Of a stretch of DNA of 34,246 nucleotides, positions 23,748 through 32,795 are shown piece after piece. Origin of the DNA: Betaproteobacteria bacterium (lineage in GTDB: Bacteria; Pseudomonadota; Gammaproteobacteria; Burkholderiales; CAIKXV01); NCBI GenBank assembly GCA_947458835.1, contig CANHBC010000014.1, forward strand, positions 1-34,246, read 5' to 3'. The notes under the pieces are model-generated. The model saw nothing but the letters and a program-made list of their open reading frames with translations, had not been told where the DNA came from and made no database searches. The position numbers and the translations under genes are program-made. Position 1 is the stretch's first letter; each line of letters begins with the position of its first letter.

Positions 23748-24305
23748 TCAATCGATGGGTCGGTATTCCACCTCGAGGATCTCCACGTCTTCCAACCCCG
23801 CCGGCGTATGCAGCGTCACCGTGTCGCCCTCGCGCGCCCGGGTCAGCGCGCGCGCCATCGGCGACACCCATGAGATGCGTCCGCGCTCGGTGTCGATTTC
23901 GTCGATGCCGACGATCGACAGCAACTGCTCGATGCCGTCCTCACGTGCGATCCGGACGGTGGCGCCGAAGAACACCTGGTCGGTCCATTCGCGCGCGGCC
24001 GGGTCGACGATCTCGGCGAGGTCCAGTCGACGGGTGAGGAAACGGATCCGGCGGTCGATCTCGCGCAACCGGCGCTTGCCGTAGATGTAGTCGGCATTCT
24101 CCGAGCGGTCCCCGTTGGACGCCGCCCACGACACCGCCTTCACCACCTCCGGCCGCTCGCGGTCGAGCAGGTGCTTGAGTTCGGTCTTGAGCCGGGTGTA
24201 GCCGGCCGGGGTGATGTAGTTCCGGCTGCCTGCCGGCAGCGGCGACGGCGCCTCGAGTTCGTCGTCGTCGTCGCTGTCCGATTCCTTCGTGAATGCCTTG
24301 TTCAA
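23748..24305 (-). CDS. greB: Transcription elongation factor GreB
   Basis: A 185-residue Gre factor. It inserts its coiled coil into the RNA polymerase secondary channel and triggers cleavage of backtracked RNA. MNKAFTKESDSDDDDELE is the acidic start common to beta/gammaproteobacterial GreB. NYITPAGYTRLKTELKHLL begins the coiled coil. The tip acidic residues are in NGDRSENADYIYGKRRLREID, and the C-terminal FKBP-like domain ends VEILEVEYRPID. The start codon is TTG 24305, supported by the family N-terminus; its TTGA overlaps the stop of the upstream MFS gene, so translation is probably coupled. The usual neighbours (e.g. relA/spoT) are not here. Confidence 0.93.
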   Translation of the reverse strand: MNKAFTKESDSDDDDELEAPSPLPAGSRNYITPAGYTRLKTELKHLLDRERPEVVKAVSWAASNGDRSENADYIYGKRRLREIDRRIRFLTRRLDLAEIVDPAAREWTDQVFFGATVRIAREDGIEQLLSIVGIDEIDTERGRISWVSPMARALTRAREGDTVTLHTPAGLEDVEILEVEYRPID

Positions 24306-25549
24306 GGGTGTTCCCGCGTGTGGGTCGCCGCTGTCGCTGACGCCGCGTCGGCGCGTGCCCGGCGTACATCCGATTGTGCACGCAGCGCGAGCAGCATGCC
24401 CGCGAGCGGCGCGCAGGCGAGCAGCGCGAAGGTCGTGGTGTAGCTGCCCGCCCAGCCGTAGAGGGTGGTGAACACCGACGGGCCAGCCAGCGCGGTGAAG
24501 AACAGGAAGAAGCCGGCGCCGCTGGACACCAGCCCGACCTTGCCCGGGGGCGACAGTCTTGCGAGCTGGCCGTGGAACACGCCGTTCCAGCCGATGCCGA
24601 TGAAGCCGAACAGCACGAACACCGCGATCACCGCCGGCCGCGGCCAGTCTTCACCCATCAGCCCGGTGACCATGCACATCACCGTCATCAGCGTCCCCGC
24701 GACGGTGAGGATGGCCAGGCTGTCGCGGACCCGGTCGGCGAGGAATCCGAGGGACACACGGCCGAGGGTGCCGCCGAGCTGTGCCGCGCCGGCGATCAGT
24801 CCGGCCACCACCAGCGAATAGCCGATGTCCTTCACGAGCAGGTTCACGGTGAACGCGGTCAGCGCCACGTGCATCACGTTGAACGAGGCACCGGCCAGCG
24901 CGAGATGGCGGATCGGCGCATTCGACCAGACCGCCGGGATGCCGCCGAACGGATGCTGCAGCCAGGGCGCGCGCGGATCGCGGTCGTCGTCCCAGCGCGC
25001 GCGGTGCGGTTGAAGCGCAGCCACGAGCGCGAGGCAGCAGGCGGCATAGAGCACCAGTGCGCTGCGCCAGCCGAAGGACACCGCCACCAGTGGCCCGATC
25101 ACCGAGGCGAGCATCGTCCCGGCCGGCACGCCGGCCTGCTTCAGCGAGAACACGATGTTCTGGCGTTCGATCGGGGTGAAGCGGGCCATCGCATGGGCGG
25201 TGGCCGGGGTGGTGACGCCGAGCGCCAGGCCGATGCAGACCGAGCCGGCGACGATCAGCGGCACCGTGCCGCCGCTGGCCAGCAGCAGACCGAGTGCGCT
25301 GGTGGCGAGCGTGCACTGGATCGTGCGCGCCGCCCCGAGCCGACGGATCAGCGTGCCGGTGACGAAGGTCGAGCACAACGCACAGCCATAGACGATGCTC
25401 GCCTGGAAGCCGATCAGCGAGGCGTCCACGCCGAGCGCGCGCGCGATCATCGGCGCCAGTGCCGGCAGCGCGGCCGTGCAGATGGCAAGCAGCGCCTGGG
25501 TCGCGCAGGCGAGCGCGATCACCGTGGTGGCGGAGGTGGGGACGCTCAC
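24302..25549 (-). CDS. MFS transporter, paralog of the one at 21663-22844
   Basis: A 415-residue protein with about twelve hydrophobic segments. Shared landmarks with its paralog: GVDASLIGFQASIVYGCAL, RFTPIERQNIVFSLKQAGVPAG, GIGWNGVFHGQLARLSPPGKVG. SLGFLADRVRDSLA is the central MFS loop motif. The C-terminal tail is soluble and basic/Ala-rich (RAQSDVRRARADAASA). Substrate unknown. The track extends this frame to 26590 through shadow sequence of the response regulator; GTG 25549 (VSVPTSATTVIALA) starts just before helix 1 as in its relatives, though without a strong Shine-Dalgarno. Its TGA overlaps the greB start. The 276-base gap upstream, divergent from the response regulator gene, has a TATGCT box near 25731 and no gene that I can see. 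Confidence 0.87.
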   Translation of the reverse strand: MSVPTSATTVIALACATQALLAICTAALPALAPMIARALGVDASLIGFQASIVYGCALCSTFVTGTLIRRLGAARTIQCTLATSALGLLLASGGTVPLIVAGSVCIGLALGVTTPATAHAMARFTPIERQNIVFSLKQAGVPAGTMLASVIGPLVAVSFGWRSALVLYAACCLALVAALQPHRARWDDDRDPRAPWLQHPFGGIPAVWSNAPIRHLALAGASFNVMHVALTAFTVNLLVKDIGYSLVVAGLIAGAAQLGGTLGRVSLGFLADRVRDSLAILTVAGTLMTVMCMVTGLMGEDWPRPAVIAVFVLFGFIGIGWNGVFHGQLARLSPPGKVGLVSSGAGFFLFFTALAGPSVFTTLYGWAGSYTTTFALLACAPLAGMLLALRAQSDVRRARADAASATAATHTREHP

Positions 25550-25825
25550 GCTCGTTGCAGGTACATGGCTGTCGAGTATATCGCGTACCCCTGCGCGGCC
25601 ATCCCGTGCCTGCGGCCCGCGCGGACACCGGCCTGCTGGATACCGACTGGGGGAGTGCCTGCCCTGTCCCCCGCGGGGGCTGTCCCGGCCGCCGCCGCTC
25701 CCGGGTTCCCGCCGGCGGCGGGCCCGCGCTATGCTGTTCGCTGCATGGCGTGCACCGTGTCCCGCTCCGGGGCTGGCGCCGCCCGCTGAATCCGCCGGCC
25801 CATGGCCTGGAACGAGAGCATCCGG

Positions 25826-26512
25826 ATGCGCATCCTGATCGTTGAAGACGAACCGCTGCTGGCCGACGGGCTGTCCCGCTCGCTGAAGCAGGCTGGCTAC
25901 GCGGTCGACTGCCTCGACGACGGGCAGGCGGCAGACACCATGCTGATGTCCGAGCAGTACGACTGCGTGATCCTCGATCTCGGCCTGCCACGGATGGACG
26001 GGCTGCAGGTGCTGGCGCGGCTGCGCAAGCGCGGTGGCCGGATCCCGGTGCTGATCCTCACCGCACGTGACCGGCTGACCGATCGCGTGGACGGACTGGA
26101 CCTTGGTGCGGACGACTACATGACCAAGCCGTTCGACCTGCCGGAACTCGAGGCGCGGGTGCGTGCGCTGATCCGCCGCGCGCAGGGCTCGGCTAGCGCC
26201 GACATCGTGGTGGGTGGCCTGAGCCTGGACACCGTCGGCAAGCGGGCCTCGGTGGGCGGCACCGTGATCGAACTGTCCGCCCGGGAGTTCGCCGTGCTCG
26301 AGGTGCTGATGCTGCGCACCGGCCGGGTGGTCGGCAAGACCCAGCTCTCCGAGCGCCTGTACAGCTTCGGCGAGGAGGCCGGCCCGAACGCGATCGAGGT
26401 CTACATTCACCGCCTGCGCAAGAAGCTCGATCCTTCGATCGTCGGCATACGGACGATCCGCGGGCTGGGCTACCTGCTCGAAGAACCGGCGGTCGCGCCC
26501 GATGCTCGCTGA
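25826..26512 (+). CDS. OmpR-family response regulator (TctD-like)
   Basis: A 228-residue regulator. The receiver domain (1-115) has the acidic pocket EDE near residue 8, the phospho-acceptor D51 (ILDLGLPRMDG), and K101 (YMTKPFD). The C-terminal winged helix (about 125-222) has LSAREFAVLEVLMLRTGRVVGKTQL and the recognition region NAIEVYIHRLRKKLD, then IRTIRGLGYLL. It should bind DNA when phosphorylated by the kinase encoded by the next gene, which overlaps it by 11 bases. The kinase type suggests a TctD-like regulator of carboxylate transport. Start ATG 25826 has GAGAG upstream; the track start at 25802 adds eight residues before the conserved MRILIVEDE. Confidence 0.92.
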   Translation: MRILIVEDEPLLADGLSRSLKQAGYAVDCLDDGQAADTMLMSEQYDCVILDLGLPRMDGLQVLARLRKRGGRIPVLILTARDRLTDRVDGLDLGADDYMTKPFDLPELEARVRALIRRAQGSASADIVVGGLSLDTVGKRASVGGTVIELSAREFAVLEVLMLRTGRVVGKTQLSERLYSFGEEAGPNAIEVYIHRLRKKLDPSIVGIRTIRGLGYLLEEPAVAPDAR

Positions 26513-28130
26513 CGCGCCGCTGCGCCGGCAACTGCTGGTCTGGCTGCTGCCGCCGATCCTGGTGATCTGGTCGGCGAGCGCCTGGCTCACCTACACGCTG
26601 GCCTACCGATTCGCCACCAGCGCCTACGATCGCGCGCTCCACGACTCGGCGATCGCGCTGGCCGGACAGCTGCGCATCGACCGCAGCGGGCGCGTGGTGG
26701 TCGACCTTCCGCAGATCGCACAGAAGGTGCTGGTGTCCGACCTGCGCGACCGGGTCTACTACGCGGTCTCGGGGCCGAAGGGCGAGTTCGTGATGGGCTA
26801 CAGCGGCATGCCGGTGCCGCCCGCCGGGGGTGCCACTGCGCGGCAGCCGCCGGTCGCGCCCGACCCGGTGCAGGACACCGACGCCGGGTCGGGGCCGGAC
26901 ATCGAGCTGCCCCCGCCACGCTTCTACCAGGCCGAGTACCGGGGGCAGCCGGTACGGATCGCCGCGATGACCGTGCCGCTGGCGCCGCTGTCGGCCGGTG
27001 AGGTCGACGGCTTCGCGCTGGTACAGGTTGCCGAGACGCTGGTCGAGCGGCGCGAGATGGCACGCGATGTACTGATCGCGACGCTGCTGCCTCAGCTCGC
27101 GCTGATGCTGCTCATGGCCAGCATCGTCTACGTCGGCATCGGTCGCGGCGTCGCGCCGCTGGAGGCGCTTCGGCGCGAGATCGAGAACCGGTCCATCCGG
27201 GACCTCACCCCGGTCAAGGAGGACCGGGCTCCGCCCGAGGTGCGTCGGCTGGTGCGCTCCCTGAACGCCCTGCTTGGCCGGATGGCGACCACGCTCGCCG
27301 CCCAGCAGCGTTTCATCGCCGACGCGGCGCACCAGCTGCGCACGCCCACCGCGGCGCTCAAGACGCAGGTCGAACTCGCCCAGCGCGCGACCGACCCGGC
27401 CGAGACGCGCCAACGGCTGGCGCAGATCCACTCTGCGGCCGACCGCAACGGCCGGTTGGTGAACCAGCTGCTGTCGCTCGCGCGCGCCGAGCCGGGCCGT
27501 ACCGAACCGATGGCGCACGGCCCGGTGGACATCGTCGACATCGCGCGTGCGACCGCCGAGCAGTGGGTGCCGCAGGCGATCGCGCGCTCGATCGACCTGG
27601 GCTTCGAGGGCGGATGCCGCCGCACCGACGGCCCGGCCACCGTCTCCGGCGATGCCCTGATGCTGGCCGAGATGCTCGGCAACCTGATCGACAACGCCCT
27701 GCGCTACACCCAGCCTGGCGGCACGGTGACCCTTTCGGTCGAACGCTCGGTCGAGGACGGCCGGCGCAAGGTGCGGCTGTCGGTCGAGGACAACGGCCCG
27801 GGTATTCCTCTCGCCGAGCGGGAGCGGGTGTTCGAGCGCTTCCACCGGGTACTCGGCACCGGTACCGAGGGCGCGGGCCTGGGCCTGGCGATCGTGCGCG
27901 AGATCGCGCGCGCGCACGGCGGACGGGTCGAACTGGCACCGGGCGCAGGCGGCGTCGGTGCCCGCTTCACGGCCGTCCTGCCGCTGTCCGCGTCCGATTC
28001 GCTCGACGCGCCAGCCCCGTCGGCCGGCGCCGTCCCTGCAGTCGTGGCCGCCAAGGGCCAGGCCGACGCCGGCGCGTTGCCGGCCGGGGCGGCTGGTAAC
28101 GCGACACCGGGTGCGCCACAGGCGGGTTGA
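26502..28130 (+). CDS. Sensor histidine kinase with 2CSK_N domain (TctE-like)
   Basis: A 542-residue membrane kinase. TM1 is about residues 11-34 ([24 protein letters not shown]). The periplasmic part (about 35-185) carries the 2CSK_N pattern [22 protein letters not shown] and [13 protein letters not shown], with a Pro/Asp-rich insert. TM2 is about 190-212. HAMP follows, then HisKA with phospho-acceptor H277 in [19 protein letters not shown]-binding boxes: N ([15 protein letters not shown]), G1 (VEDNGPGIP), G2 ([15 protein letters not shown]). The Ala/Pro-rich tail after about 500 is probably disordered. It overlaps its response regulator gene, the common layout. By family the signal is likely a di- or tricarboxylate, perhaps via a Bug receptor; that is inference. 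Confidence 0.92.
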   Translation: MLADAPLRRQLLVWLLPPILVIWSASAWLTYTLAYRFATSAYDRALHDSAIALAGQLRIDRSGRVVVDLPQIAQKVLVSDLRDRVYYAVSGPKGEFVMGYSGMPVPPAGGATARQPPVAPDPVQDTDAGSGPDIELPPPRFYQAEYRGQPVRIAAMTVPLAPLSAGEVDGFALVQVAETLVERREMARDVLIATLLPQLALMLLMASIVYVGIGRGVAPLEALRREIENRSIRDLTPVKEDRAPPEVRRLVRSLNALLGRMATTLAAQQRFIADAAHQLRTPTAALKTQVELAQRATDPAETRQRLAQIHSAADRNGRLVNQLLSLARAEPGRTEPMAHGPVDIVDIARATAEQWVPQAIARSIDLGFEGGCRRTDGPATVSGDALMLAEMLGNLIDNALRYTQPGGTVTLSVERSVEDGRRKVRLSVEDNGPGIPLAERERVFERFHRVLGTGTEGAGLGLAIVREIARAHGGRVELAPGAGGVGARFTAVLPLSASDSLDAPAPSAGAVPAVVAAKGQADAGALPAGAAGNATPGAPQAG

Positions 28131-28153
28131 AATCCACCGGGGCGTCCCCACCT
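28127..28153 (+). promoter_or_regulatory. Sigma-32-like heat-shock promoter of htpG
   Basis: TTGAAA (28127-28132), a 13-base spacer, then CCCCACCT (28146-28153) closely match the RpoH consensus (CTTGAAA ... CCCCATNT). The -35 overlaps the kinase stop codon. The expected start near 28160 leaves a leader of about 26 bases before the htpG ATG. Confidence 0.8.
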
Positions 28154-28185
28154 CCCCGGTTTTCCCGCAATCCAAGCAGGACGCC

Positions 28186-30141
28186 ATGACCGATACTTCC
28201 ATTGCCCCCGACACCGCGGCTGCCGACGGCGGCCGCCAGACCCTGGGTTTCCAGGCCGAGGTGAAGCAGCTGCTGCACCTGATGGTGCACTCGCTTTACA
28301 GCAACAAGGAGATCTTCCTCCGCGAGCTGATCTCCAATGCGTCCGATGCCTGCGACAAGCTGCGCTTCGAGGCGCTGGCCGACGCGGCGCTGTTCGAAGG
28401 CCAGTCCGACCTGGCGATCGACGTGGGCTTCGACCCGGCCGCGCGCACCCTCACGATCACCGACAACGGCATCGGCATGACCCGGCAGGAGGCGATCGAC
28501 AATCTGGGCACCATCGCCAAGTCGGGCACGCGCGAGTTCCTGTCCCGGCTGTCGGGGGACCAGGCGAAGGATGCCAGCCTGATCGGTCAGTTCGGCGTCG
28601 GCTTCTACTCGGCGTTCATCATCGCCGACCGGGTGACGGTGAGCACTCGCCGCGCGGGCGTACCGGCGGCGCAGGGCGTGCGCTGGGAGTCCACCGGCGA
28701 CGGCGAGTACACGCTGGAGGCGATCGATCGCGCCGAGCGCGGCACCGAGGTGACGCTGCACCTGCGCGAGGGCGAGGACGACTTCCTCAACGCGATGCGC
28801 CTGCGCACCGTGATCCGCAAGTACTCCGACCACATCACGCTGCCGGTGCGCATGCACAAGGAGCGCTGGGACGCCGAGCAGTCGTCCTACGTCACCGAGA
28901 CCGAGCGCGAGACGGTCAACCAGGCCTCCGCCCTCTGGTCGCGCGCGAAGTCCGATATCACCGAGGAACAGTACCGGGAGTTCTACAAGCACGTCGCGCA
29001 CGATTTCCAGGACCCGCTCGCCTGGGCGCATGCCCGCGTCGAGGGCAAGCAGGAATACACGCAGCTGCTGTACGTGCCGGCGCGCGCGCCGTTCGACCTG
29101 TACGACCGGCAGCACCGGCGCGGCCTGAAGCTCTACGTGCGGCGCGTGTTCATCATGGACGACGCCGAGCAGCTGCTGCCGGCCTACCTGCGCTTCGTGC
29201 GCGGCGTGGTCGACTCGAACGACCTGCCGCTCAACGTGTCGCGCGAGATCCTGCAGCAGAGCCGCGACATCGACGCGATCCGCGCCGGCTGCACCAAGCG
29301 CGTGCTGACGATGCTCGATGACCTGGCCGAGAACCAGAAGGAGAAGTACGCGTCGTTCTGGACCGAGTTCGGAAAGGTGATGAAGGAAGGCGTCGGCGAG
29401 GACTTCGCCAACCGCGAGCGCATCGCGAAGCTGTGCCGGTTCGCGAGCACCCTTGCGGGCAGCGCGGTGCAGGACGTGTCCCTGGCGGATTACATCGGTC
29501 GCATGAAGCCCGGCCAGGAGAAGATCTACTACATCACGGCCGACACCCAGGCGGCGGCGGCCAACAGCCCGCACCTCGAAGTGTTCCGCCGCAAGGGCAT
29601 CGAGGTGCTGCTGCTGTCCGACCGGGTCGACGAGTGGATGGTGTCGAACCTGCCCGAATACGACGGCAAGCCGCTGGCCTCGGTGGCCAAGGGCCAGCTC
29701 GACCTGGGCGCGCTGGAAGACGAGGCAGAGAAGGCCGAGCAGACCAAGGTCGCCGAGTCGTTCAAGCCGCTGGTCGAGCGGGTGAAGGCCGCGCTCGGCG
29801 AGCGTGCGAAGGACGTTCGCGTGACGCTGCGCCTGACCGACTCGCCGGCCTGTCTGGTGGTCGAGGAGGGCGACATGGGCATGAACCTCGAGCGTCTGCT
29901 CAAGGCAGCCGGCCAGAGCACGGGTCCCGGCAGCACGCCGATCCTCGAGATCAACCCGCATCACGCACTGGTCGAGCGGCTCGGTGCGGAAGCCGACGAG
30001 GCTCGCTTCGCCGACTGGGCCAACCTGCTGTTCGAGCAGGCGATGCTCGCCGAGGGTGGCCAGCTCGAGGATCCGGGCTCGTTCGTGCGCCGCCTCAATG
30101 GCCTGATGCTGGCGCTGGCCGGGCAGGCGAAAGCCGGTTAG
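28186..30141 (+). CDS. htpG: Molecular chaperone HtpG (Hsp90)
   Basis: A 651-residue Hsp90. The N-terminal GHKL ATPase has [35 protein letters not shown] and [12 protein letters not shown]. The middle domain has [42 protein letters not shown], and the C-terminal dimerisation domain follows. It folds and remodels client proteins in the cytoplasm using ATP. The length is slightly above E. coli HtpG because of a short N-terminal lead ([16 protein letters not shown]). I use ATG 28186, preceded by AGCAGG; the track start at 27958 lies inside the kinase gene. A sigma-32-like promoter sits directly upstream. Confidence 0.97.
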   Translation: MTDTSIAPDTAAADGGRQTLGFQAEVKQLLHLMVHSLYSNKEIFLRELISNASDACDKLRFEALADAALFEGQSDLAIDVGFDPAARTLTITDNGIGMTRQEAIDNLGTIAKSGTREFLSRLSGDQAKDASLIGQFGVGFYSAFIIADRVTVSTRRAGVPAAQGVRWESTGDGEYTLEAIDRAERGTEVTLHLREGEDDFLNAMRLRTVIRKYSDHITLPVRMHKERWDAEQSSYVTETERETVNQASALWSRAKSDITEEQYREFYKHVAHDFQDPLAWAHARVEGKQEYTQLLYVPARAPFDLYDRQHRRGLKLYVRRVFIMDDAEQLLPAYLRFVRGVVDSNDLPLNVSREILQQSRDIDAIRAGCTKRVLTMLDDLAENQKEKYASFWTEFGKVMKEGVGEDFANRERIAKLCRFASTLAGSAVQDVSLADYIGRMKPGQEKIYYITADTQAAAANSPHLEVFRRKGIEVLLLSDRVDEWMVSNLPEYDGKPLASVAKGQLDLGALEDEAEKAEQTKVAESFKPLVERVKAALGERAKDVRVTLRLTDSPACLVVEEGDMGMNLERLLKAAGQSTGPGSTPILEINPHHALVERLGAEADEARFADWANLLFEQAMLAEGGQLEDPGSFVRRLNGLMLALAGQAKAG

Positions 30142-30157
30142 GCGTCGGGCTGCTGTG

Positions 30158-30182
30158 CGCGGGGGCCGTTCGGCGCCCCGCG
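30158..30182. terminator. GC-rich hairpin between convergent htpG and histidine phosphatase genes
   Basis: CGCGGGGGCC-GTTC-GGCGCCCCGCG forms a 10-bp stem with one bulged G and a 4-base loop. It is centred in the 62-base gap between two convergent stops. No T tract follows on either strand, so it is only a candidate bidirectional terminator. Confidence 0.45.
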
Positions 30183-30203
30183 ATTCCGGACGCCCGCGAA
30201 GGG

Positions 30204-30860
30204 TCAGGGCACGATGGCCCGCCCTGCGACGGCGAACCCCTTCTCCGGTCGCGCGGGGGACGGTCTGAGCGCGATGAATTCGCCCATCGCGGGCACCAGG
30301 CCGGTCAACGCGGTGATGTTCACCTGGTGCGTCACCACCACCAGCGTGCCCGGTCCGCGGTGGGTCGCGACCCGCTGGCGCAGTTCGGCCGTCTGCCGGG
30401 CCGCGGGTTCGTCGCGGCCCTCGTCCCGACGGTCGAAGAAGGAGTCGGCTGCCGCCCACGGCGTGACCCGGCCGAAGGCCTCGGTGGCGGTGTCCAGGCA
30501 GCGGCACCAGCGGCTCGACAGCACCTCGTCGACCACCACGCCGGCGCGGCGCAGGGCCTCGCCCAGCCGGCGCGCCTGCTGGCGACCTTCCTCGGACAGG
30601 TTGCGCTGGGTCGAGCAGTCCTGCAGCCGGAAGCCGGGCGGATCGCCGATGCCTGGCACCGTCTGCGCATGACGCAGCACGACTACCGCGCCACCGGCAC
30701 GCAGCGCCGCCCAGGCCGGGTCGGCAGGGGCCTGGGCGCGGGCCGCGACCGCCATCGGCCATCCGCCGAGCAGGCCGAGCAGGGCTGGCAGTTGCGCGAG
30801 CCGCCGGCGCGAGGTGGACGGGGCGGGGTGCGCAGGCTGCGTGGGCGGAGGCGATTGCAT
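30204..30860 (-). CDS. Exported histidine phosphatase family protein
   Basis: A 218-residue member of the phosphoglycerate-mutase/acid-phosphatase superfamily. An N-terminal leader (RRRLAQLPALLGLLGGWPMAVAARAQ|AP) indicates export, possibly by Tat given the basic start. The catalytic phospho-His motif is VVVLRHAQTVPG (RHA instead of the usual RHG). DCSTQRNLSEEGRQQARRLGEALR and SSRWCRCLDTATEAFG follow, and the second His is in LVVVTHQVNITALTG. Periplasmic phosphomonoesterase activity is expected; substrate unknown. Start ATG 30860 has no strong Shine-Dalgarno but places the leader correctly. It converges on htpG. Confidence 0.85.
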   Translation of the reverse strand: MQSPPPTQPAHPAPSTSRRRLAQLPALLGLLGGWPMAVAARAQAPADPAWAALRAGGAVVVLRHAQTVPGIGDPPGFRLQDCSTQRNLSEEGRQQARRLGEALRRAGVVVDEVLSSRWCRCLDTATEAFGRVTPWAAADSFFDRRDEGRDEPAARQTAELRQRVATHRGPGTLVVVTHQVNITALTGLVPAMGEFIALRPSPARPEKGFAVAGRAIVP

Positions 30861-31025
30861 CGCGCCAGTCTAGCGGCAGGCTCCGGGCCGGGATCCGGCA
30901 CTGCGATTGCCCACCCGGACCGCCCGCGCACTATCATCGCGTCCAGCCGCGGTGATCGACAGGCCGCACGACGGATCCGGTGCCCGGGCACCCGGACGCA
31001 GACGACTTCCAGGAGGACAGCCCCG

Positions 31026-31619
31026 ATGATCAAGCTCTACACGACGAAAAGTTCCGGCAACGGCTACAAGGTGCGGCTGCTCGCCTCGCTGGTCGGTGCG
31101 CCGGTCGAGCAGGTGTTCATCGATTTCGAGGGCAAGGAGCACAAGTCGCCGGCGTTCCTGAAGCTCAACCCGCGTGGCCAGGTGCCGGTGATCGAGGTCG
31201 AGGGCCGGGTCATCTGGGATTCCACCGCCTGTCTGGTGTATGTCGCTCGCAAGCATGGCGGCGAGTCCTGGCTGCCGACCGATCCGCTCGGCATGGCCGA
31301 GGTCGCCCAATGGCTGGCGGTCGCCTCCAACGAGATCCAGTTCGGCATCCAGCTCGCGCGCGGCATCCTGCGGCTCGGTCGCCAGGGTAACCTCGAGGAG
31401 GCGCAGGCACGCGGCCGCATCGCGCTCGATGCGATCGAGCAGCGGCTGGCCGACACGCCGTGGCTCGCGCTCGGCCGCCCGACGGTCGCCGACATCGCCT
31501 GCCAGGCCTATGTCGGCGTGGCGGACGAGTCTGGCATCGACATGTCGAAGTATCCGCTGACGCAGGCCTGGCTGAAGCGTATCGAAGGGCTGCCGGGCTG
31601 GGTCAGCCGGGCGCAGTGA
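31026..31619 (+). CDS. Glutathione S-transferase (197 aa)
   Basis: A GST with N-terminal domain MIKLYTTKSSGNGYKVRLLASLVG, where the SSGN/S region near residue 9-11 is the likely catalytic Ser. NPRGQVPVIEVEGRVIWDSTACLVYVARK supplies the cis-Pro strand and the DS glutathione contact. The C-terminal helical domain has the usual GRPTVADIACQAYV capping motif. AGGAGG lies nine bases before ATG 31026, and a TATCAT -10-like box is at 30932-30937. The FIST gene follows after 13 bases and is likely co-transcribed. Substrate unknown. Confidence 0.9.
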   Translation: MIKLYTTKSSGNGYKVRLLASLVGAPVEQVFIDFEGKEHKSPAFLKLNPRGQVPVIEVEGRVIWDSTACLVYVARKHGGESWLPTDPLGMAEVAQWLAVASNEIQFGIQLARGILRLGRQGNLEEAQARGRIALDAIEQRLADTPWLALGRPTVADIACQAYVGVADESGIDMSKYPLTQAWLKRIEGLPGWVSRAQ

Positions 31620-31632
31620 GCGCGGCCGCGCG

Positions 31633-32775
31633 ATGAGCCTGCCGCTGCCGGCCCCCGCGCCCGGGCCGGCCTTCATCCACGCACATTCTGCCAGGCCAGG
31701 CTGGCGGGCTGCCGCCGATGCCTGCGCGCGCACGATCTCCGGTTCCGGCATCGGCGCCAACCTCGGGTTCGTGTACGTCACCGACAGCCATGCGGACCAC
31801 CTGCCGTCGATCGTCGACCGGTTGCGCGCGCGCAGCGGCGTCGAGCACTGGGTGGGCACGGTCGGCATCGGCGTGTGCGCGACCGGCGTGGAGTACCTCG
31901 ACCAGCCGGCGATCGTCACGCTCGCCGGGGCCTTCCCGGAGGACGGCTTCCGGCTGCTGCCGGCGATGCAGGATGCGTCCGCGCTGCCCGACGGGTTGTA
32001 TGCCTGCGGCGCGCAGGACGCGAACCTCGCCGTGCTGCATGGCGATCCGTCCAGCCGCCACCTGCAGTCGCTCATCGCCGGTCTGGCGCAGCGGGTGTCC
32101 AGCGGTTTCGTGATCGGCGGCTTGACCAGTTCGCGCAGCGCGGTCTGGCAGGTCGCGGACGACCTGTCGACGGGCGGCGTCTCCGGCGTGCTGTTCGGCG
32201 AGAACGTCCCGGTGCTGACCCGGCTGACCCAGGGCTGCGTGCCGATCGGACCGCGGCACAAGGTCACCGAGTGCCATCGAAATGTCGCGATGAAGCTCGA
32301 TGGCAGGCCGGCGCTGGAAGTGTTCGATGCTGACCTGGGCAAGCCGCTCGCCGGTGACTACGAGCGGGCTGCTTCGGAGGTGTTCGCCGCGGTCATCCTG
32401 CGCGGCAGCGACACCGGCGATTACGTGGTGCGCAACCTGGTCGGCATCGATCCGCAGCAGCAGTGGGTGGCGGTCGGCGACTGGCTGGAGCCGGGCGCCG
32501 AGATCCAGTTCTGCCGGCGCGACCTCAAGAGCGCGACCGAGGACCTGGAACGGGTGCTCGCCGGCGCCCGGGAGGCGATCGGGGGTGTACCGCGCGGCGG
32601 GCTCTACTTCTCCTGCCTTGGCCGTGGCGAGAGCCTGTTCGGCGAAGGTTCGTTCGAACTCGGGCTGATCGCCAGGCACCTGGGCGAGTTCCCGCTGGCC
32701 GGCTTCTTCGGCAATGGCGAGATCTCGCACGATCGTCTGTACGGCTATACCGGCGTGCTCCTGCTGTTTCCCTGA
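31633..32775 (+). CDS. FIST domain protein (FIST_N plus FIST_C), no output domain
   Basis: A 380-residue protein made of FIST_N (about 25-215) and FIST_C (about 220-365), a sensory module thought to bind small ligands such as amino acids. Landmarks: IGANLGFVYVTDSHADHLPSIV, HWVGTVGIGVCATG, PIGPRHKVTECHRNVAMKLDGRPALEVFD, and the C-terminal GLYFSCLGRGESLFGE..FPLAGFFGNGEISHD. No kinase, GGDEF, PAS or methyl-accepting region is attached, so it is either a stand-alone sensor or has an enzymatic role not known to me. It follows the GST by 13 bases. The first 15 residues are Pro/Ala-rich and the start ATG 31633 lacks a strong Shine-Dalgarno. Confidence 0.88.
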   Translation: MSLPLPAPAPGPAFIHAHSARPGWRAAADACARTISGSGIGANLGFVYVTDSHADHLPSIVDRLRARSGVEHWVGTVGIGVCATGVEYLDQPAIVTLAGAFPEDGFRLLPAMQDASALPDGLYACGAQDANLAVLHGDPSSRHLQSLIAGLAQRVSSGFVIGGLTSSRSAVWQVADDLSTGGVSGVLFGENVPVLTRLTQGCVPIGPRHKVTECHRNVAMKLDGRPALEVFDADLGKPLAGDYERAASEVFAAVILRGSDTGDYVVRNLVGIDPQQQWVAVGDWLEPGAEIQFCRRDLKSATEDLERVLAGAREAIGGVPRGGLYFSCLGRGESLFGEGSFELGLIARHLGEFPLAGFFGNGEISHDRLYGYTGVLLLFP

Positions 32776-32795
32776 GGCATGTACGGGCCGCGAGC

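Noticed and set aside
24302-26590. 762-residue reading of the MFS frame
   Set aside because: Its first 347 residues are antisense to the response regulator and the intergenic gap; the protein begins at GTG 25549.
27967-30762. 931-codon minus-strand ORF and other very long antisense ORFs (e.g. 7194-9188, 16623-18476, 19800-21257)
   Set aside because: They lie opposite well-recognised genes (htpG, amidase, selO, dadA), have Arg/Ala/His-rich low-complexity translations and no family motifs. High GC makes stops rare in these frames.
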